Source: Bacillus thermotolerans
GTDB taxonomy: Bacteria; Bacillota; Bacilli; Bacillales; Domibacillaceae
Assembly: GCF_000812025.2 (NCBI RefSeq)
Contig: NZ_JWJE02000010.1
Location: forward strand, 40,001 to 104,000
Direction: 5' to 3'
Length of the DNA: 64,000 nucleotides
In this document: one piece after another, positions 47,771 to 57,936 of the stretch
Layout of the letters: each line of letters begins with the position of its first letter
How positions within the stretch are numbered: position 1 is the first letter of the stretch
The notes under the pieces: model-generated
Database searches by the model: none
Told to the model about the DNA's origin: nothing
What the model saw: only the letters and a program-made list of their open reading frames with translations
Made by a program: the position numbers and the translations under genes

Positions 47771-48482
47771 CGATTGGAAGCTTATTAGGCGTTCCCGGCT
47801 TCCGTGGATACTTCTTCGGCGTTTTCTTTACCTTTTCAACCACTATAATTGTCCGCTCACTCTCTTCAATCGGAAGCAAAAAAGAGTGCTCATCTCTTAA
47901 CTGGCCGCCCAGTACCTCGATTGCTTTCTGACCCTTTTGCAGCTCTTCATCTGCACTGGCAGCTTTCATAGCTACGAAGATCCCGCCAGGCTTAACGAGC
48001 GGCATACACAGCTCGCTTAAAACGGACATGCGGGCTACAGCACGGGCCGTAACAAGGTCATATTGCTCTCTATGATCGACAGATCGTCCAAAGGTTTCCG
48101 CTCGGTCATGGAAAAAATGCACTTGATCAAGTCCAAGCTGAGCAGCCAAATGGTTGAGAAATGTAATGCGCTTATTGAGAGAATCAACGATAGTCACGCT
48201 AAGCTCCGGGAAAGCAATCTTTAATGGAATGCTTGGAAACCCCGCGCCAGCTCCAACATCGCAAACGGACAAGCTGCCGGCAAAGTCTGCGTAAAACGCA
48301 GCAGACAGTGAGTCATAGAAATGCTTCAAATACACTTCTTCCTCATCTGTAATAGCCGTTAGATTCATTTTTTCGTTCCACTCAACGAGAAGTTTATAAT
48401 ACGTGTCAAATTGGTCAAGCTGAGCAGGAGAAAGGTGAATCCCTTTCTCTGCAAGCAGCTGTTGAAATTGCTCCTTATTCAA
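47766..48482 (-). CDS. rsmG: 16S rRNA (guanine527-N7)-methyltransferase
   Basis: 238 residues. SAM-binding domain with [20 protein letters not shown] (residues about 70-90), [20 protein letters not shown] and [12 protein letters not shown]. It methylates G527 of 16S rRNA; loss gives low-level streptomycin resistance in other species. Last gene of the mnmE-mnmG-rsmG group. Confidence 0.97.
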   Translation of the reverse strand: MNKEQFQQLLAEKGIHLSPAQLDQFDTYYKLLVEWNEKMNLTAITDEEEVYLKHFYDSLSAAFYADFAGSLSVCDVGAGAGFPSIPLKIAFPELSVTIVDSLNKRITFLNHLAAQLGLDQVHFFHDRAETFGRSVDHREQYDLVTARAVARMSVLSELCMPLVKPGGIFVAMKAASADEELQKGQKAIEVLGGQLRDEHSFLLPIEESERTIIVVEKVKKTPKKYPRKPGTPNKLPIE

Positions 48483-48507
48483 TCGCCTAACGTCCCTTCA
48501 ACTAGTC

Positions 48508-50397
48508 TTAATTAGCCAAGCGTGCAATACGGCCTTGTTCAATATAAACAAGCAAAATGGAGATGTCCGCTGGATTGACACCTGAAATACGTGAAGCTTG
48601 CGCAATGGATAGCGGTCTTACTTTTTTCAAGTGCTGGCGAGCTTCTGTAGCCAAGCCGCTGATTGCATCGTAGTCAATGTTCTCAGGGATTTTCTTATTT
48701 TCCATTTTCTTTAGCTTTTCCACTTGTTGAAGAGATTTTTCGATATATCCCTCGTACTTAACTTGAATTTCCACTTGCTCTTCTACTTCTGAGTCCAATG
48801 CTTCAGGCGCTGGGGTAAGCTGCTTCAGATGTCCGTAGTTAATCTCCGGACGTTTGAGGAGATCCGCCGCACGGATACCATCCTTCAGCTCACTGCTGCC
48901 TGCCTCACGAACGACCGATTGAGTTTCCTCATTCGGTTTAAGAATCACTGAACGTAAGCGTTCTATTTCCCCGGCAATAGCTGCTTTTTTCTCTAAGAAC
49001 CGTTGGTAGCGCTCTTCAGAAACTAGACCCGCCTTGTAGCCGATTTCTGTTAAACGCAAATCAGCATTGTCATGGCGGAGAAGCAGGCGGTATTCTGCAC
49101 GTGATGTCAATAGACGATAAGGTTCGTTCGTTCCTTTCGTTACTAAGTCGTCAATCAGTACGCCAATATAAGCGTCTGAACGGCTTAGGATGACTTCTTC
49201 TTTGCCGAGCACGCGGCAGGCTGCGTTAATACCAGCCATGATGCCTTGAGCTGCTGCTTCTTCATAGCCAGATGTACCATTAATCTGGCCGGCTGTGTAC
49301 AGGTTTTTCACTTTTTTCGTTTCAAGTGTCGGCCATAGCTGAGTCGGTACAATGGCATCGTACTCGATTGCGTAACCGGCCCGCATCAGCTGAGCTTTTT
49401 CAAGGCCTGGAATCGTACGGAGCATACGATGCTGCACATCTTCAGGAAGGCTTGATGACAGCCCCTGTACATATACTTCTTCTGTGTTGCGCCCTTCCGG
49501 CTCAAGGAAAATTTGGTGGCGCGGCTTGTCGCTAAAGCGGACAATCTTGTCCTCAATAGATGGACAATAACGCGGACCTGTTCCTTTGATAACACCGGAG
49601 TACATTGGAGAACGGTGCAGGTTCTCGTTAATGATGGCATGTGTTTCTTCGTTCGTATACGTAAGCCAGCAAGGAAGCTGGTCAGTGATAAACTTCGTGG
49701 TTTCATAGCTAAATGCCCGCGGTTCGTCGTCGCCAGGCTGAATTTCTGTTTTGCTGTAGTCGATCGTACGGCTGTTCACACGCGGCGGGGTACCTGTCTT
49801 GAAACGGACAAGATCCAAGCCAAGTTTTTCAAGGTTTTCAGATAAACCGATAGACGGCTGCTGATTGTTCGGTCCGCTGGAGTATTTCAAGTCGCCAAGA
49901 ATAATCTCTCCGCGCAGGAAGGTACCTGTCGTGATGATGACAGCATTCGCGCGGTATGTCGCTCCTGTTTGTGTCACGATTCCACGACATTCTCCGTCTT
50001 CTACAACTAGTTCTTCCACCATTCCTTGAATCAGTGTTAAGTTCTCTTGGTTCTCAATGGTTTTCTTCATCTCTTGCTGATACAGAACTTTGTCCGCCTG
50101 TGCGCGCAATGCTTGCACGGCTGGTCCTTTCCCTGTGTTCAGCATACGCATTTGAATATATGTTTTGTCAATGTTGCGTGCCATTTCACCGCCAAGTGCA
50201 TCGATTTCACGGACCACAATACCTTTTGCCGGGCCGCCAATAGATGGGTTACACGGCATATAGGCAATCATGTCCAGATTGATGGTAATCATCAATGTAT
50301 TCGCACCGGAGCGGGCAGACGCGAGGCCTGCTTCTACGCCGGCATGTCCGGCACCGACGACAATGACATCGTATTGGCCTGCTTCATATTGCGCCAT
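48508..50397 (-). CDS. mnmG: tRNA uridine-5-carboxymethylaminomethyl modification enzyme MnmG
   Basis: 629 residues. FAD-binding [19 protein letters not shown], the MnmG signature [12 protein letters not shown] and the mid-protein [15 protein letters not shown]; a helical MnmE-binding C-terminal region follows. With MnmE it adds carboxymethylaminomethyl to U34 of certain tRNAs. It lies 21 bases after mnmE. Confidence 0.98.
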   Translation of the reverse strand: MAQYEAGQYDVIVVGAGHAGVEAGLASARSGANTLMITINLDMIAYMPCNPSIGGPAKGIVVREIDALGGEMARNIDKTYIQMRMLNTGKGPAVQALRAQADKVLYQQEMKKTIENQENLTLIQGMVEELVVEDGECRGIVTQTGATYRANAVIITTGTFLRGEIILGDLKYSSGPNNQQPSIGLSENLEKLGLDLVRFKTGTPPRVNSRTIDYSKTEIQPGDDEPRAFSYETTKFITDQLPCWLTYTNEETHAIINENLHRSPMYSGVIKGTGPRYCPSIEDKIVRFSDKPRHQIFLEPEGRNTEEVYVQGLSSSLPEDVQHRMLRTIPGLEKAQLMRAGYAIEYDAIVPTQLWPTLETKKVKNLYTAGQINGTSGYEEAAAQGIMAGINAACRVLGKEEVILSRSDAYIGVLIDDLVTKGTNEPYRLLTSRAEYRLLLRHDNADLRLTEIGYKAGLVSEERYQRFLEKKAAIAGEIERLRSVILKPNEETQSVVREAGSSELKDGIRAADLLKRPEINYGHLKQLTPAPEALDSEVEEQVEIQVKYEGYIEKSLQQVEKLKKMENKKIPENIDYDAISGLATEARQHLKKVRPLSIAQASRISGVNPADISILLVYIEQGRIARLAN

Positions 50398-50418
50398 AGT
50401 TTTGTTCCTCCTGTTTAT

Positions 50419-51804
50419 TTATTTCCCGAGACAGAATTGGGAGAATAACTGATCAATTAGGCTCTCATGTACACTCTCACCAATAATTTCACCTAATAAC
50501 TCCCATGTTCTAGTTAAATCTATTTGAACAATATCGATTGGCGTACCTGCTTCTGTATTATCAATCGCCTCTGTAATCGAAGTAAGGGCCTGGTTCAACA
50601 AAGCAATATGACGAGCATTGGATACATACGTCATATCCCCAGCCTCAATGGATCCCGAGAAAAATAGAGAAGCAATCGCTTCCTCCAGTTCATCGATTCC
50701 TTTCTCCTCTAGAAGCGAAGCAGTTACTAGCTTCTTATCTCTTGCCAGCTCCTTCACACGCTCCATATCGATTTTCTGCGGCAAATCTGTTTTGTTCACG
50801 AGAACGATGACATCCATTCCTTCTACTGCCTGGAACAGCTTTTCGTCCTCTTCAGTCAATTCATCCGAGTAGTTTAACACTAGAAGAATCAAATCAGCCT
50901 CTTTTAATACTTGGCGGGAACGCTCTACGCCAATTCTTTCAACGATGTCTTCTGTTTCACGGATACCTGCCGTGTCTACTAGACGAAGCGGAACACCGCG
51001 GACGTTTACATACTCTTCGATTACATCACGCGTTGTCCCTGGAATGTCGGTAACAATAGCCTTGTTTTCATGAACTAGTGCATTCAACAAGGAGGATTTT
51101 CCAACATTCGGACGTCCAATAATAACCGTTGATAAGCCTTCACGAAGAATTTTCCCCTGCTCTGCTGTTTGCAGCAGCTTTTTAATTTCTTTTTGTACGA
51201 AAGCTGCCTTTTCCAGCAGCACTTTATGGGTCATTTCCTCAACATCATCGTACTCTGGGTAATCGATATTTACCTCAATATGCGCTAAGGTTTCCAAGAT
51301 TTCTTGTCGAAGCTGGCGAATCAGCTTCGACAGGCGTCCTTCCATTTGGTTAAGCGCGACATTCATCGCCCGGTCGGTTTTCGCCCGAATCAAGTCCATG
51401 ACTGCTTCGGCTTGTGAAAGATCAATACGACCATTTAAAAAGGCCCGCTTAGTAAACTCGCCTGGTTCGGCTAGCCGCGCTCCTTGTGCCAGAACAAGCT
51501 GCAGGACGCGGTTCACAGATACTAAACCGCCATGGCAATTGATTTCTACCACATCTTCTCTCGTGAACGTTTTTGGTCCTTTCATTAGAGACAGCATGAC
51601 TTCCTCTACTACGTTCCCCGTTTTAGGATCGATTAAATGACCATAATGAATCGTATGGCTGGTCATTTCTGTCAGTGATTTTTTAGAGGGACTCTGGAAC
51701 ACACGGTCAGCAATTTCTACCGCTTCTTCCCCGCTCAAACGTACGATTGCGATCGCTCCTTCTCCCGACGGAGTAGAAATAGCTGCAATTGTATCAAAAT
51801 CCAC
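50419..51804 (-). CDS. mnmE: tRNA modification GTPase MnmE
   Basis: 461 residues from a GTG preceded by AGAGGTGA (the frame runs three codons further). N-terminal folate-binding domain with [21 protein letters not shown]-domain G1 [15 protein letters not shown]3 DTAGIRET and G4 NKTD, and the C-terminal catalytic FCLGK. Partner of MnmG. Confidence 0.98.
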   Translation of the reverse strand: MDFDTIAAISTPSGEGAIAIVRLSGEEAVEIADRVFQSPSKKSLTEMTSHTIHYGHLIDPKTGNVVEEVMLSLMKGPKTFTREDVVEINCHGGLVSVNRVLQLVLAQGARLAEPGEFTKRAFLNGRIDLSQAEAVMDLIRAKTDRAMNVALNQMEGRLSKLIRQLRQEILETLAHIEVNIDYPEYDDVEEMTHKVLLEKAAFVQKEIKKLLQTAEQGKILREGLSTVIIGRPNVGKSSLLNALVHENKAIVTDIPGTTRDVIEEYVNVRGVPLRLVDTAGIRETEDIVERIGVERSRQVLKEADLILLVLNYSDELTEEDEKLFQAVEGMDVIVLVNKTDLPQKIDMERVKELARDKKLVTASLLEEKGIDELEEAIASLFFSGSIEAGDMTYVSNARHIALLNQALTSITEAIDNTEAGTPIDIVQIDLTRTWELLGEIIGESVHESLIDQLFSQFCLGK

Positions 51805-51932
51805 CGCTCTCACCTCTTCCTATCTTTATTTATCGGTCTGGCTGCTTCCATCATCAATACCGCACGATCATCTATTAATAAAAAAAGAATTTTATTCCTA
51901 AGCGATTAGAATAGCATAAATTGCAGAGTCTA

Positions 51933-51960
51933 AAAAGAAGGCTGATTTATCCACAGCCTT
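51933..51960 (-). terminator. Hairpin with a DnaA box in its loop, upstream of mnmE
   Basis: Minus-strand AAGGCTG / CAGCCTT stem followed by CTTTTTAG; the loop holds an exact DnaA box (TTATCCACA 51947-51955). Near boxes (TTATTCACG 51985; TCTGGATAA) lie beside it. The rest of 51814-52067 shows no gene. Confidence 0.5.
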
Positions 51961-52067
51961 CCCCTTAACCTTATCTATTTTAACTTATTCACGTCTGGAT
52001 AACAATCCTAACTACCTTTACTATATATTCTGTAAAATATAGTAATAAAATACATGAAAAATAACAT

Positions 52068-52124
52068 AAAAAAAGCTTTCCTGACAAATTCTATCTTTTT
52101 CAGCTTAGAATTTGCCGGAAAGCC
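52068..52124 (-). terminator. Terminator of the rnpA-yidC-khpB group
   Basis: Long minus-strand stem: GCTTTCCGGCAAATTCTA pairs with TAGAATTTGTCAGGAAAGC with a few mismatches, then T's. It sits directly after the khpB stop. Confidence 0.8.
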
Positions 52125-52126
52125 TG

Positions 52127-52750
52127 TTACACAGATTTAGGTTCAATCACTATATAGCGACGCGGCTCTTTGCCCTCAGAAAAGGTTCGCACTTGTCTGT
52201 TCTCAGCAAGAGCTTTGTGGATCACTTTCCGTTCGAAGGAAGGAAATGGCTCCAGTCGAACCGGTTTTCCTGTCACAAGCGCCTTTTTGGCCATTTTTCT
52301 TGCCAAAGCAACTAGTGTTTCCTCTCTGCGCTCACGATAATTTTCAGCATCAAGTGTAAAATGAATGAAATTAGTGGAATAACGATTAATCACAAGCTGA
52401 GTAAGCTGCTCGAGCGCATTTAGCGTTTGACCCCTTTTTCCAATCAACAAAGCAATTCTCTCACCTGACAATGAAAAACGAACATGCTTGCCGGTTTTCT
52501 CTACTTGAATGTCTGGATGAACACCTAATTGAGCGGCAATCGATAAGAGATAGGCTGTGGATTCTTCGATGGGGTCTGCTTTTTTTCTCACTCTCACCGA
52601 TGCAGGCCGCTGTCCAAAAAGCCCAAAAAGTCCTTTCTTTCCTTCGTCCAGCACATCGATTTCGACTTGTTCTTCTGTTGTATCCAGCTGTTGCAGAGCG
52701 GACTGAAGCGCTTCCTCAACAGTTTGTCCAACAGTCGTCACTTCTTTCAT
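52127..52750 (-). CDS. khpB: KhpB (Jag/EloR) RNA-binding protein
   Basis: 207 residues. Jag_N domain (VGQTVEEALQSALQQL to FGQRPASVRVRKK, residues 1-55), a KH domain (about 75-150, with the GKRGQTLNALEQL loop) and an R3H domain (about 152-205: YRERREETLVALARKMA and FERKVIHKAL). With KhpA it binds many small RNAs and affects cell elongation and division. It is next to spoIIIJ, as in nearly all Firmicutes. Confidence 0.97.
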   Translation of the reverse strand: MKEVTTVGQTVEEALQSALQQLDTTEEQVEIDVLDEGKKGLFGLFGQRPASVRVRKKADPIEESTAYLLSIAAQLGVHPDIQVEKTGKHVRFSLSGERIALLIGKRGQTLNALEQLTQLVINRYSTNFIHFTLDAENYRERREETLVALARKMAKKALVTGKPVRLEPFPSFERKVIHKALAENRQVRTFSEGKEPRRYIVIEPKSV

Positions 52751-52761
52751 TCATCTCCCCC

Positions 52762-53523
52762 CTATTTGCTGACCGATGCGGCTTGTTCTCTGTCGCTTAT
52801 CTTATTGATGACAAGCGTTTGTACAATCATAAAAACATTCCCGACTACCCAGTACAAGGATAAAGCAGCTGGCAAATTAATCGCGAAGACGACAATCATC
52901 ACAGGCATAAGCCAAAGCATCATGGCCATTTGCGGGTTTTGGCCCGCCATGCCTGCCATCATGATCTTTTGCTGCAAGAAGGTTGTCACTCCGGCAATTA
53001 ACGGAAGAAGAAAAATCGGATCTGGTGAACCGAGATCAAACCATAAGAATGTATCCTGCTTAATCGCATCTGTCCGCATGATGGCTTGATAGATCCCGAA
53101 AATAATCGGCATCTGAATCAATAGCGGAAAACAGCCGGCTAGCGGGTTGACATTATATTGCTGGAAAAGCTGCATTGTCTCCTGCTGAAGCTTTTGCTGG
53201 GTCACAGCATCCTTTGACTTGTATTTCTCCTTCAATTTCTGCATTTCAGGCTGAAGCTTTTGCATCGCTCTGGAGTTCTTCGTCTGTTTCACCATTAACG
53301 GCAGAATGACCAGCCGGATAATGACTGTTACGATGATGATAGCCCAACCGTAGCCGCCGACAAGTTCAGCTGTTTTAATAATGAAAAAAGATAGCGGGTA
53401 AACGATAAATTCGTTCCAAAACCCTTCACTTTCCGCTGTAATTTCCTGATCAAACTCTGTACAGCCGGCCAGCAGAACACTGGTTACCATCAGCAAGATC
53501 AAAGTGATCGTTTTCTTGCTCAA
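52762..53523 (-). CDS. yidC: Membrane protein insertase YidC (SpoIIIJ type)
   Basis: 253 residues, lipoprotein signal with lipobox LLAGC (Cys about 21), five membrane segments and the conserved hydrophilic-groove region of the YidC/Oxa1 fold. The stretch [20 protein letters not shown] contains the groove Arg, followed by [17 protein letters not shown]. It inserts proteins with or without SecYEG; in B. subtilis the SpoIIIJ paralog is also needed for SpoIIIA-Q channel function in sporulation. Confidence 0.96.
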   Translation of the reverse strand: MSKKTITLILLMVTSVLLAGCTEFDQEITAESEGFWNEFIVYPLSFFIIKTAELVGGYGWAIIIVTVIIRLVILPLMVKQTKNSRAMQKLQPEMQKLKEKYKSKDAVTQQKLQQETMQLFQQYNVNPLAGCFPLLIQMPIIFGIYQAIMRTDAIKQDTFLWFDLGSPDPIFLLPLIAGVTTFLQQKIMMAGMAGQNPQMAMMLWLMPVMIVVFAINLPAALSLYWVVGNVFMIVQTLVINKISDREQAASVSK

Positions 53524-53603
53524 ACTCCTATTCCCCCTATGACTCTTTCCACGCAGCCGCCATTGAGGGAGGGCGGCTCAACGGATCGTCTTTTTTATTT
53601 TTA

Positions 53604-53975
53604 TTAATTGGTTGTATCTTGCGAATTAAAAAAGCTTTTGTTTAGCAGCTTGGCCCTTTTCAATACGTGGATCAAGCTTTTCTTTACTTCATTCCCATTC
53701 ATGTCAGCCGCTGGCTTGCGGGCAATAATAATCAGATCATGTCCGGGCAAAATATTTTCCTTTAATTCTGTAAAGCTCTGTCTGATTCGGCGCTTCACTC
53801 GATTGCGTGTAACAGCGTTCCCGATTTTCTTACTGACAGACAATCCAATTCGGAAAGGAACATTTAATTCATTCTTGCGTACATACACAACAAACTGGCG
53901 ATTGGCAAATGATTTTCCGCCTTTGAAAACGGATTGAAACTCACTGTCTTTTTTAACGCGGAACGTTTTTTTCAC
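53604..53975 (-). CDS. rnpA: Ribonuclease P protein component
   Basis: 123 residues. Basic protein with RNR motif in [16 protein letters not shown] (residues about 52-67) and the hydrophobic core GLSVSKKIG. It binds the RNase P RNA and assists 5' maturation of tRNA. It is in the conserved rpmH-rnpA order, but a structured element of 137 bp lies between the two genes. Confidence 0.97.
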   Translation of the reverse strand: MKKTFRVKKDSEFQSVFKGGKSFANRQFVVYVRKNELNVPFRIGLSVSKKIGNAVTRNRVKRRIRQSFTELKENILPGHDLIIIARKPAADMNGNEVKKSLIHVLKRAKLLNKSFFNSQDTTN

Positions 53976-54029
53976 CAGTCAATCACCTTTTCTTCTTTAT
54001 TCTATACATGTACATGCCTATTTTAAAAA

Positions 54030-54166
54030 AAGCTTTGTTAAATATTATTGTTGAGAAACGCCAGGTTCACTCCCGTTCAGCTAGAGCTGTACGGAACATG
54101 GCACTGGCGCTTTAAACAAGGCAAGAGAACCATTGTTTAAACAACAATAACGATTTAACAGAGCTT
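54030..54166 (-). repeat. 137-bp inverted-repeat element, predicted three-way junction (MITE-like or structured RNA)
   Basis: Outer arms 54030-54053 and 54142-54166 pair over 23 bp with one G-T pair and a small bulge. Inside are two further hairpins. The first, 54059-54109, has CGCCAG / CTGGCG closing CCGTTCAGCT-AG-AGCTGTACGG (one T-T mismatch). The second, 54111-54141, has TTTAAACAA / TTGTTTAAA. Only six unpaired bases join the three stems. It is flanked by A-rich runs. It lies after the rpmH terminator and before rnpA, so on the minus strand it would be within or before the rnpA leader. I see no second copy in this window. Confidence 0.7.
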
Positions 54167-54167
54167 C

Positions 54168-54198
54168 TAAAAAAAAGGCCACTGATCTGTTCAGTGGC
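54168..54198 (-). terminator. Terminator of rpmH
   Basis: Minus-strand stem GCCACTGA / TCAGTGGC with a five-base loop and eight or more T's, directly after the stop. Confidence 0.92.
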
Positions 54199-54333
54199 TT
54201 ATGCAGATAATACTTTTCTTCCTTTAGCACGACGGCGCGCAAGAATACGACGACCGTTTTTAGAGCTCATGCGTTGACGGAAACCATGAACTTTGCTTCT
54301 TTTACGTTTATTTGGTTGGTAAGTTCTTTTCAT
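54199..54333 (-). CDS. rpmH: 50S ribosomal protein bL34
   Basis: 44 residues: starts [18 protein letters not shown] and ends [12 protein letters not shown], the universal bL34 sequence. Preceded by GGGAGGTG. It is divergent from dnaA across oriC. Confidence 0.98.
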   Translation of the reverse strand: MKRTYQPNKRKRSKVHGFRQRMSSKNGRRILARRRAKGRKVLSA

Positions 54334-54480
54334 TTATAAAACACCTCCCTGAGGAATGAATAACGTCAAAGACAGTCTTTTTGATTATAAAGAGGATAGG
54401 ACTATCTGTCAACTCTTCTTCTTCAAAAAGAAAAACTCCTCTTCGCATTATTTTTTCGCTTTCATCATTTGTGGATAATT

Positions 54481-54487
54481 TTCGACA
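54481..54487 (-). promoter_or_regulatory. Spo0A box in oriC (left)
   Basis: TTCGACA, the exact reverse of TGTCGAA, two bases from a DnaA box. Spo0A is known to bind oriC in B. subtilis. Confidence 0.55.
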
Positions 54488-54741
54488 GCTATTTTTTATT
54501 CACAGCCCTTACTGACAACTTTTTCACAAGCACGCAGCTTGTGGAAAACTGTTTCCTCACAGAAGAATAATGCTGTGGATAATTTTATCTTTCATTGCAA
54601 CTAAGCGTTTTTTCTGCTATTATTATTTTGTTTTTACTCTGGATAAGTAATCCAAGCATTTTATTTATCCACAAATTGTGGATAAGCTGTTAATAATTTA
54701 TTCACTTCATTGGAAAAAGGTTGTCCACACCTTGTGAGTTT

Positions 54742-54748
54742 TGTCGAA
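54742..54748 (+). promoter_or_regulatory. Spo0A box in oriC (right, near the dnaA promoter)
   Basis: Exact TGTCGAA in the context TTTTGTCGAAAAG, 134 bases upstream of dnaA and beside a DnaA-like box (TTGTCCACA 54721-54729). Confidence 0.6.
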
Positions 54749-54881
54749 AAGTTAGTTTCTTCTTATATATATATTTAATCACAAAACATTCCAATGCATA
54801 AATATAAATTTCGCTTTTTTTTGAGCGAAAAACCTATTATATAACAGTTACTTTTAATTTTTTTTGAAGAGGAGGGGCCTC

Positions 54882-56225
54882 ATGGAAAATATCGACGATC
54901 TTTGGAGTAAAGCGTTAGCAAATATAGAGAAGCGGATCAGCAAACCGAGCTTCGATACCTGGTTGAAATCAACGAAAGCTCATTCTTTGCAGGGTGATTC
55001 GATTACCATTACCGCTCCAAATGATTTCGCCAGAGACTGGCTTGAGGGTCATTATTCCCAATTGATTTCTGGAGTGCTCGCCGAAGTTACCGGTCAAGAG
55101 CTGGCTGTTAAATTTATTATTCCCGAAAATCAGCAATCTGATGAATATCAAATGCCGATGCCAAAGAAACCGCAAAAGAAAAGTGACTCCAATGAGGTTC
55201 CGCAAAGCATGCTTAATCCGAAATATACATTTGATACATTTGTCATCGGCTCTGGGAACCGCTTTGCACATGCAGCGTCGCTTGCTGTTGCGGAAGCACC
55301 GGCGAAAGCGTACAATCCTTTATTTATTTACGGAGGAGTTGGGCTTGGGAAAACCCATTTGATGCATGCAATCGGCCATTATGTTTTGGAGCACAATCCG
55401 AACGCGAAAGTTGTTTACTTATCTTCAGAGAAATTTACGAACGAATTCATTAACTCAATCAGGGACAATAAGGCAGTCGAATTCAGAAACCGTTATCGGA
55501 ATGTAGATGTTCTGCTAATAGATGATATTCAGTTCTTAGCCGGTAAAGAATCGACCCAGGAAGAGTTTTTCCATACATTTAATACGCTTCACGAAGAGAG
55601 CAAGCAAATTGTCATTTCAAGTGACCGGCCTCCAAAAGAAATTCCGACACTTGAGGATCGTCTTCGCTCGCGTTTTGAATGGGGATTAATTACAGACATT
55701 ACACCGCCCGACCTAGAGACAAGAATCGCTATCTTGCGGAAAAAGGCGAAAGCGGAAAACCTTGATATTCCTAATGAAGCGATGCTTTACATCGCCAACC
55801 AAATTGATACGAACATCCGGGAGCTCGAAGGAGCACTAATACGCGTTGTCGCTTTTTCTTCGCTGATTAATAAGGACATTAACGCAGATTTAGCGGCAGA
55901 AGCACTGAAGGATATTATTCCAAGCTCGAAGCCGAAGGTTGTTACGATTCAAGATATTCAGCGGGTTGTTGGTGAGGAATATAACGTGAAGCTTGAAGAC
56001 TTTAAGGCTAAGAAGCGAACAAAGTCAATTGCTTTTCCCAGGCAAATTGCCATGTATTTGTCCCGCGAGCTGACAGACTTTTCACTTCCGAAAATTGGAG
56101 AAGAGTTCGGCGGCCGAGACCATACAACCGTTATCCATGCTCATGAAAAAATTTCAAAGCTGCTTCATACGGATAACCAGCTTCAGCAAAAAATCAAAGA
56201 AATTCAAAGTATGCTAAAATCTTAA
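54882..56225 (+). CDS. dnaA: Chromosomal replication initiator DnaA
   Basis: 447 residues from the ATG preceded by GAGGAGGGG; the frame opens six codons earlier without a site. Domain I (1-85, [20 protein letters not shown]), linker II (85-110), AAA+ domain III with Walker [17 protein letters not shown] and Walker [14 protein letters not shown], and the domain IV helix-turn-helix with [19 protein letters not shown] and [13 protein letters not shown]. It opens oriC and represses its own gene by the boxes upstream. Confidence 0.99.
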   Translation: MENIDDLWSKALANIEKRISKPSFDTWLKSTKAHSLQGDSITITAPNDFARDWLEGHYSQLISGVLAEVTGQELAVKFIIPENQQSDEYQMPMPKKPQKKSDSNEVPQSMLNPKYTFDTFVIGSGNRFAHAASLAVAEAPAKAYNPLFIYGGVGLGKTHLMHAIGHYVLEHNPNAKVVYLSSEKFTNEFINSIRDNKAVEFRNRYRNVDVLLIDDIQFLAGKESTQEEFFHTFNTLHEESKQIVISSDRPPKEIPTLEDRLRSRFEWGLITDITPPDLETRIAILRKKAKAENLDIPNEAMLYIANQIDTNIRELEGALIRVVAFSSLINKDINADLAAEALKDIIPSSKPKVVTIQDIQRVVGEEYNVKLEDFKAKKRTKSIAFPRQIAMYLSRELTDFSLPKIGEEFGGRDHTTVIHAHEKISKLLHTDNQLQQKIKEIQSMLKS

Positions 56226-56228
56226 TAA

Positions 56229-56360
56229 TGTGTATAACTTTTTAGGGTTTGTAAACAGTCTGTCCACATGTGGATAGGCTGTCTTTGCTTTCGTTTTTCT
56301 GGGTTATCCACATACTCACAGCGCCTAGTACTATTACTATTATTTTTTTAATATAAAATA
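56229..56360 (+). other. oriC: oriC part 2: DnaA boxes, DnaA-trio and unwinding region
   Basis: Exact boxes TGTGTATAA (56229-56237) and TTATCCACA (56304-56312), near box TGTGGATAG (56269-56277). After a GC-rich GCGCC comes TAGTACTATTACTAT (56326-56340), repeats fitting the DnaA-trio element, and then an AT-rich stretch (56341-56365) as the unwinding element. This is where the helicase should be loaded. Confidence 0.9.
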
Positions 56361-56417
56361 ATTAGTTTATGCAGCAAAGCAGAAAGATATGCGACTAACT
56401 TGCGGAAGGAGAAAAAA

Positions 56418-57554
56418 ATGAAGTTTTCTATTCAAAAAGACCGTTTCGCTCAAAGCGTGCAAGATGTCTTAAAAGCCATTAGCTCTAGAACAACGATTCC
56501 AATTTTGACGGGAATTAAAATTGATGTAACAGAAGAGGGCGTTAAGCTTACAGGAAGTGACTCTGATATTTCCATTGAATCGTTTATTCCTCAAGAGGAA
56601 GAGGGAAAAATCCTGGCTGAAATTGAACAACCAGGCTCTATTGTGTTAAATGCCCGCTTCTTCAATGAAATCGTCAAGAAGCTGCCGCTTGATCGGATAG
56701 AAATTGAAGTGATGAATTCTTTTCAAACGGTTATTCGTTCGGGCCAGTCTGAATTTAACTTAAACGGCTTGGATCCAGAGGAGTACCCGCACCTGCCGCA
56801 GATCGAGGAAAGGGAAGTATTTAAAATGCCGACAGATCTGCTGAAGACCATTATTCGGCAGACGGTGTTTGCAGTGTCCGCCTCAGAAACACGCCCCATC
56901 TTGACAGGTGTAAACTGGCGGATGGAAGATGGCCGGTTAGTATGCATTGCAACGGACAGTCATAGGCTCGCTATGCGGAAAGCGGCAGTAGAAACCGACT
57001 CTGACGCCGAGTACAATGTCGTGATTCCAGGAAAGAGCTTAAATGAGCTGAGTAAAATTCTTGATGATACGAAAGAACCGGTGGAAATCGTGATCACTGA
57101 CAGCCAGGTGCTTTTCCGGGCGAAGCATTTGCTTTTCTATTCCCGTCTGCTGGAAGGGAATTATCCGGACACGAGCCGCCTGATTCCGACGGAGAGTAAA
57201 ACGAAGCTTGAATTAAACACGAAGGAATTCCTGCAGGCGATCGACCGGGCTTCTCTGCTTGCAAGAGAGGAACGTAATAATGTCGTAAAGCTTTCCGTTA
57301 TTGATCAGGATACGATCGAAATTTCTTCAAATTCCCCGGAGATTGGAAAGGTAACGGAGCAAGTCAAGAGCCGGTCTGTGGAAGGGGACGAGCTCAGGAT
57401 CTCCTTTAGCGCTAAATACATGATGGATGCTCTGAAGGCACTGGATGGAACGGAAATTAACGTACAGTTTACGGGGGCTATGAAGCCGTTTATTATCCGT
57501 CCGGAACAGGACGACTCCACGCTTCAATTAATTTTGCCAGTAAGAACATACTAG
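56418..57554 (+). CDS. dnaN: DNA polymerase III sliding clamp (beta subunit)
   Basis: 378 residues from ATG 56418, with GGAAGGAG before it. Three clamp domains: MKFSIQKDRFAQSVQDVLK, the mid-domain RPILTGVNWRMEDG with ATDSHRLAMRK, and the C-terminal LILPVRTY. The conserved clamp pocket LILPVR confirms it. It tethers the polymerase to DNA. A terminator follows, so rlbA starts a new unit or depends on read-through. Confidence 0.99.
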   Translation: MKFSIQKDRFAQSVQDVLKAISSRTTIPILTGIKIDVTEEGVKLTGSDSDISIESFIPQEEEGKILAEIEQPGSIVLNARFFNEIVKKLPLDRIEIEVMNSFQTVIRSGQSEFNLNGLDPEEYPHLPQIEEREVFKMPTDLLKTIIRQTVFAVSASETRPILTGVNWRMEDGRLVCIATDSHRLAMRKAAVETDSDAEYNVVIPGKSLNELSKILDDTKEPVEIVITDSQVLFRAKHLLFYSRLLEGNYPDTSRLIPTESKTKLELNTKEFLQAIDRASLLAREERNNVVKLSVIDQDTIEISSNSPEIGKVTEQVKSRSVEGDELRISFSAKYMMDALKALDGTEINVQFTGAMKPFIIRPEQDDSTLQLILPVRTY

Positions 57555-57576
57555 AGTGAAAAACTGTTTGCCATAG

Positions 57577-57621
57577 AGAGAAGGGGCTGTTGCCAAAAGA
57601 GGTAGACAGCCTTTTCTCTTA
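57577..57621 (+). terminator. Terminator after dnaN
   Basis: Perfect 14-base inverted repeat apart from two G-T pairs (AGAGAAGGGGCTGT / ACAGCCTTTTCTCT), with a T-poor tail. Confidence 0.65.
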
Positions 57622-57699
57622 TGCTCTTCTTCTTTGTGTTTAAGTGAAAAGTTTAGTAAAATAAAGTATTAGAGAATTTAGTGGAAAGCAGGAAAATAA

Positions 57700-57918
57700 A
57701 TGGAGCAGAAAATAACGATCCAAACAGACTACATTCCTTTAGGTCAATTTTTGAAGCTTGCCGATCTGATTCAAACCGGCGGCATGGCCAAGTGGTTTTT
57801 AAGCGAGCATGAAGTATATATCAATGGCGAGCTGGACCAGCGCAGGGGAAGAAAGCTTCGGGCGGGAGACCGGATTGATATTCCGGGAGCCGGCAGCTTC
57901 ATCATTGTGGGTTCATAA
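57700..57918 (+). CDS. rlbA: S4-domain RNA-binding protein YaaA (RlbA)
   Basis: 72 residues. S4 fold: TDYIPLGQFLKLADLIQTGG, AKWFLSEHEVYINGE and RRGRKLRAGDRIDIPG. It corresponds to B. subtilis yaaA, linked to late 50S assembly. It is 18 bases before recF. Confidence 0.96.
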   Translation: MEQKITIQTDYIPLGQFLKLADLIQTGGMAKWFLSEHEVYINGELDQRRGRKLRAGDRIDIPGAGSFIIVGS

Positions 57919-57936
57919 ACAAAGGATGTTATAAGC

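Larger units (their letters stand above)
54470..54748. other. oriC: oriC part 1: DnaA-box region between rpmH and dnaA
   Basis: Exact DnaA boxes: 54470-54478 (TGTGGATAA), 54496-54504 (TTATTCACA), 54574-54582 (TGTGGATAA), 54665-54673 (TTATCCACA), 54677-54685 (TGTGGATAA). Single-mismatch boxes at 54540, 54698 and 54721. The pair at 54665/54677 is head-to-head. Together with the dnaA-dnaN part this is the bipartite origin known in B. subtilis. A 7-bp palindromic hairpin (TTTCGCT / AGCGAAA, 54809-54830) lies in the dnaA leader. Confidence 0.92.

Noticed and set aside
50421..50440. ATTTCCCGAGA resembling a Noc-binding half site
   Set aside because: Only one half of the ATTTCCCGGGAAAT palindrome is present, and it includes the mnmE stop region.
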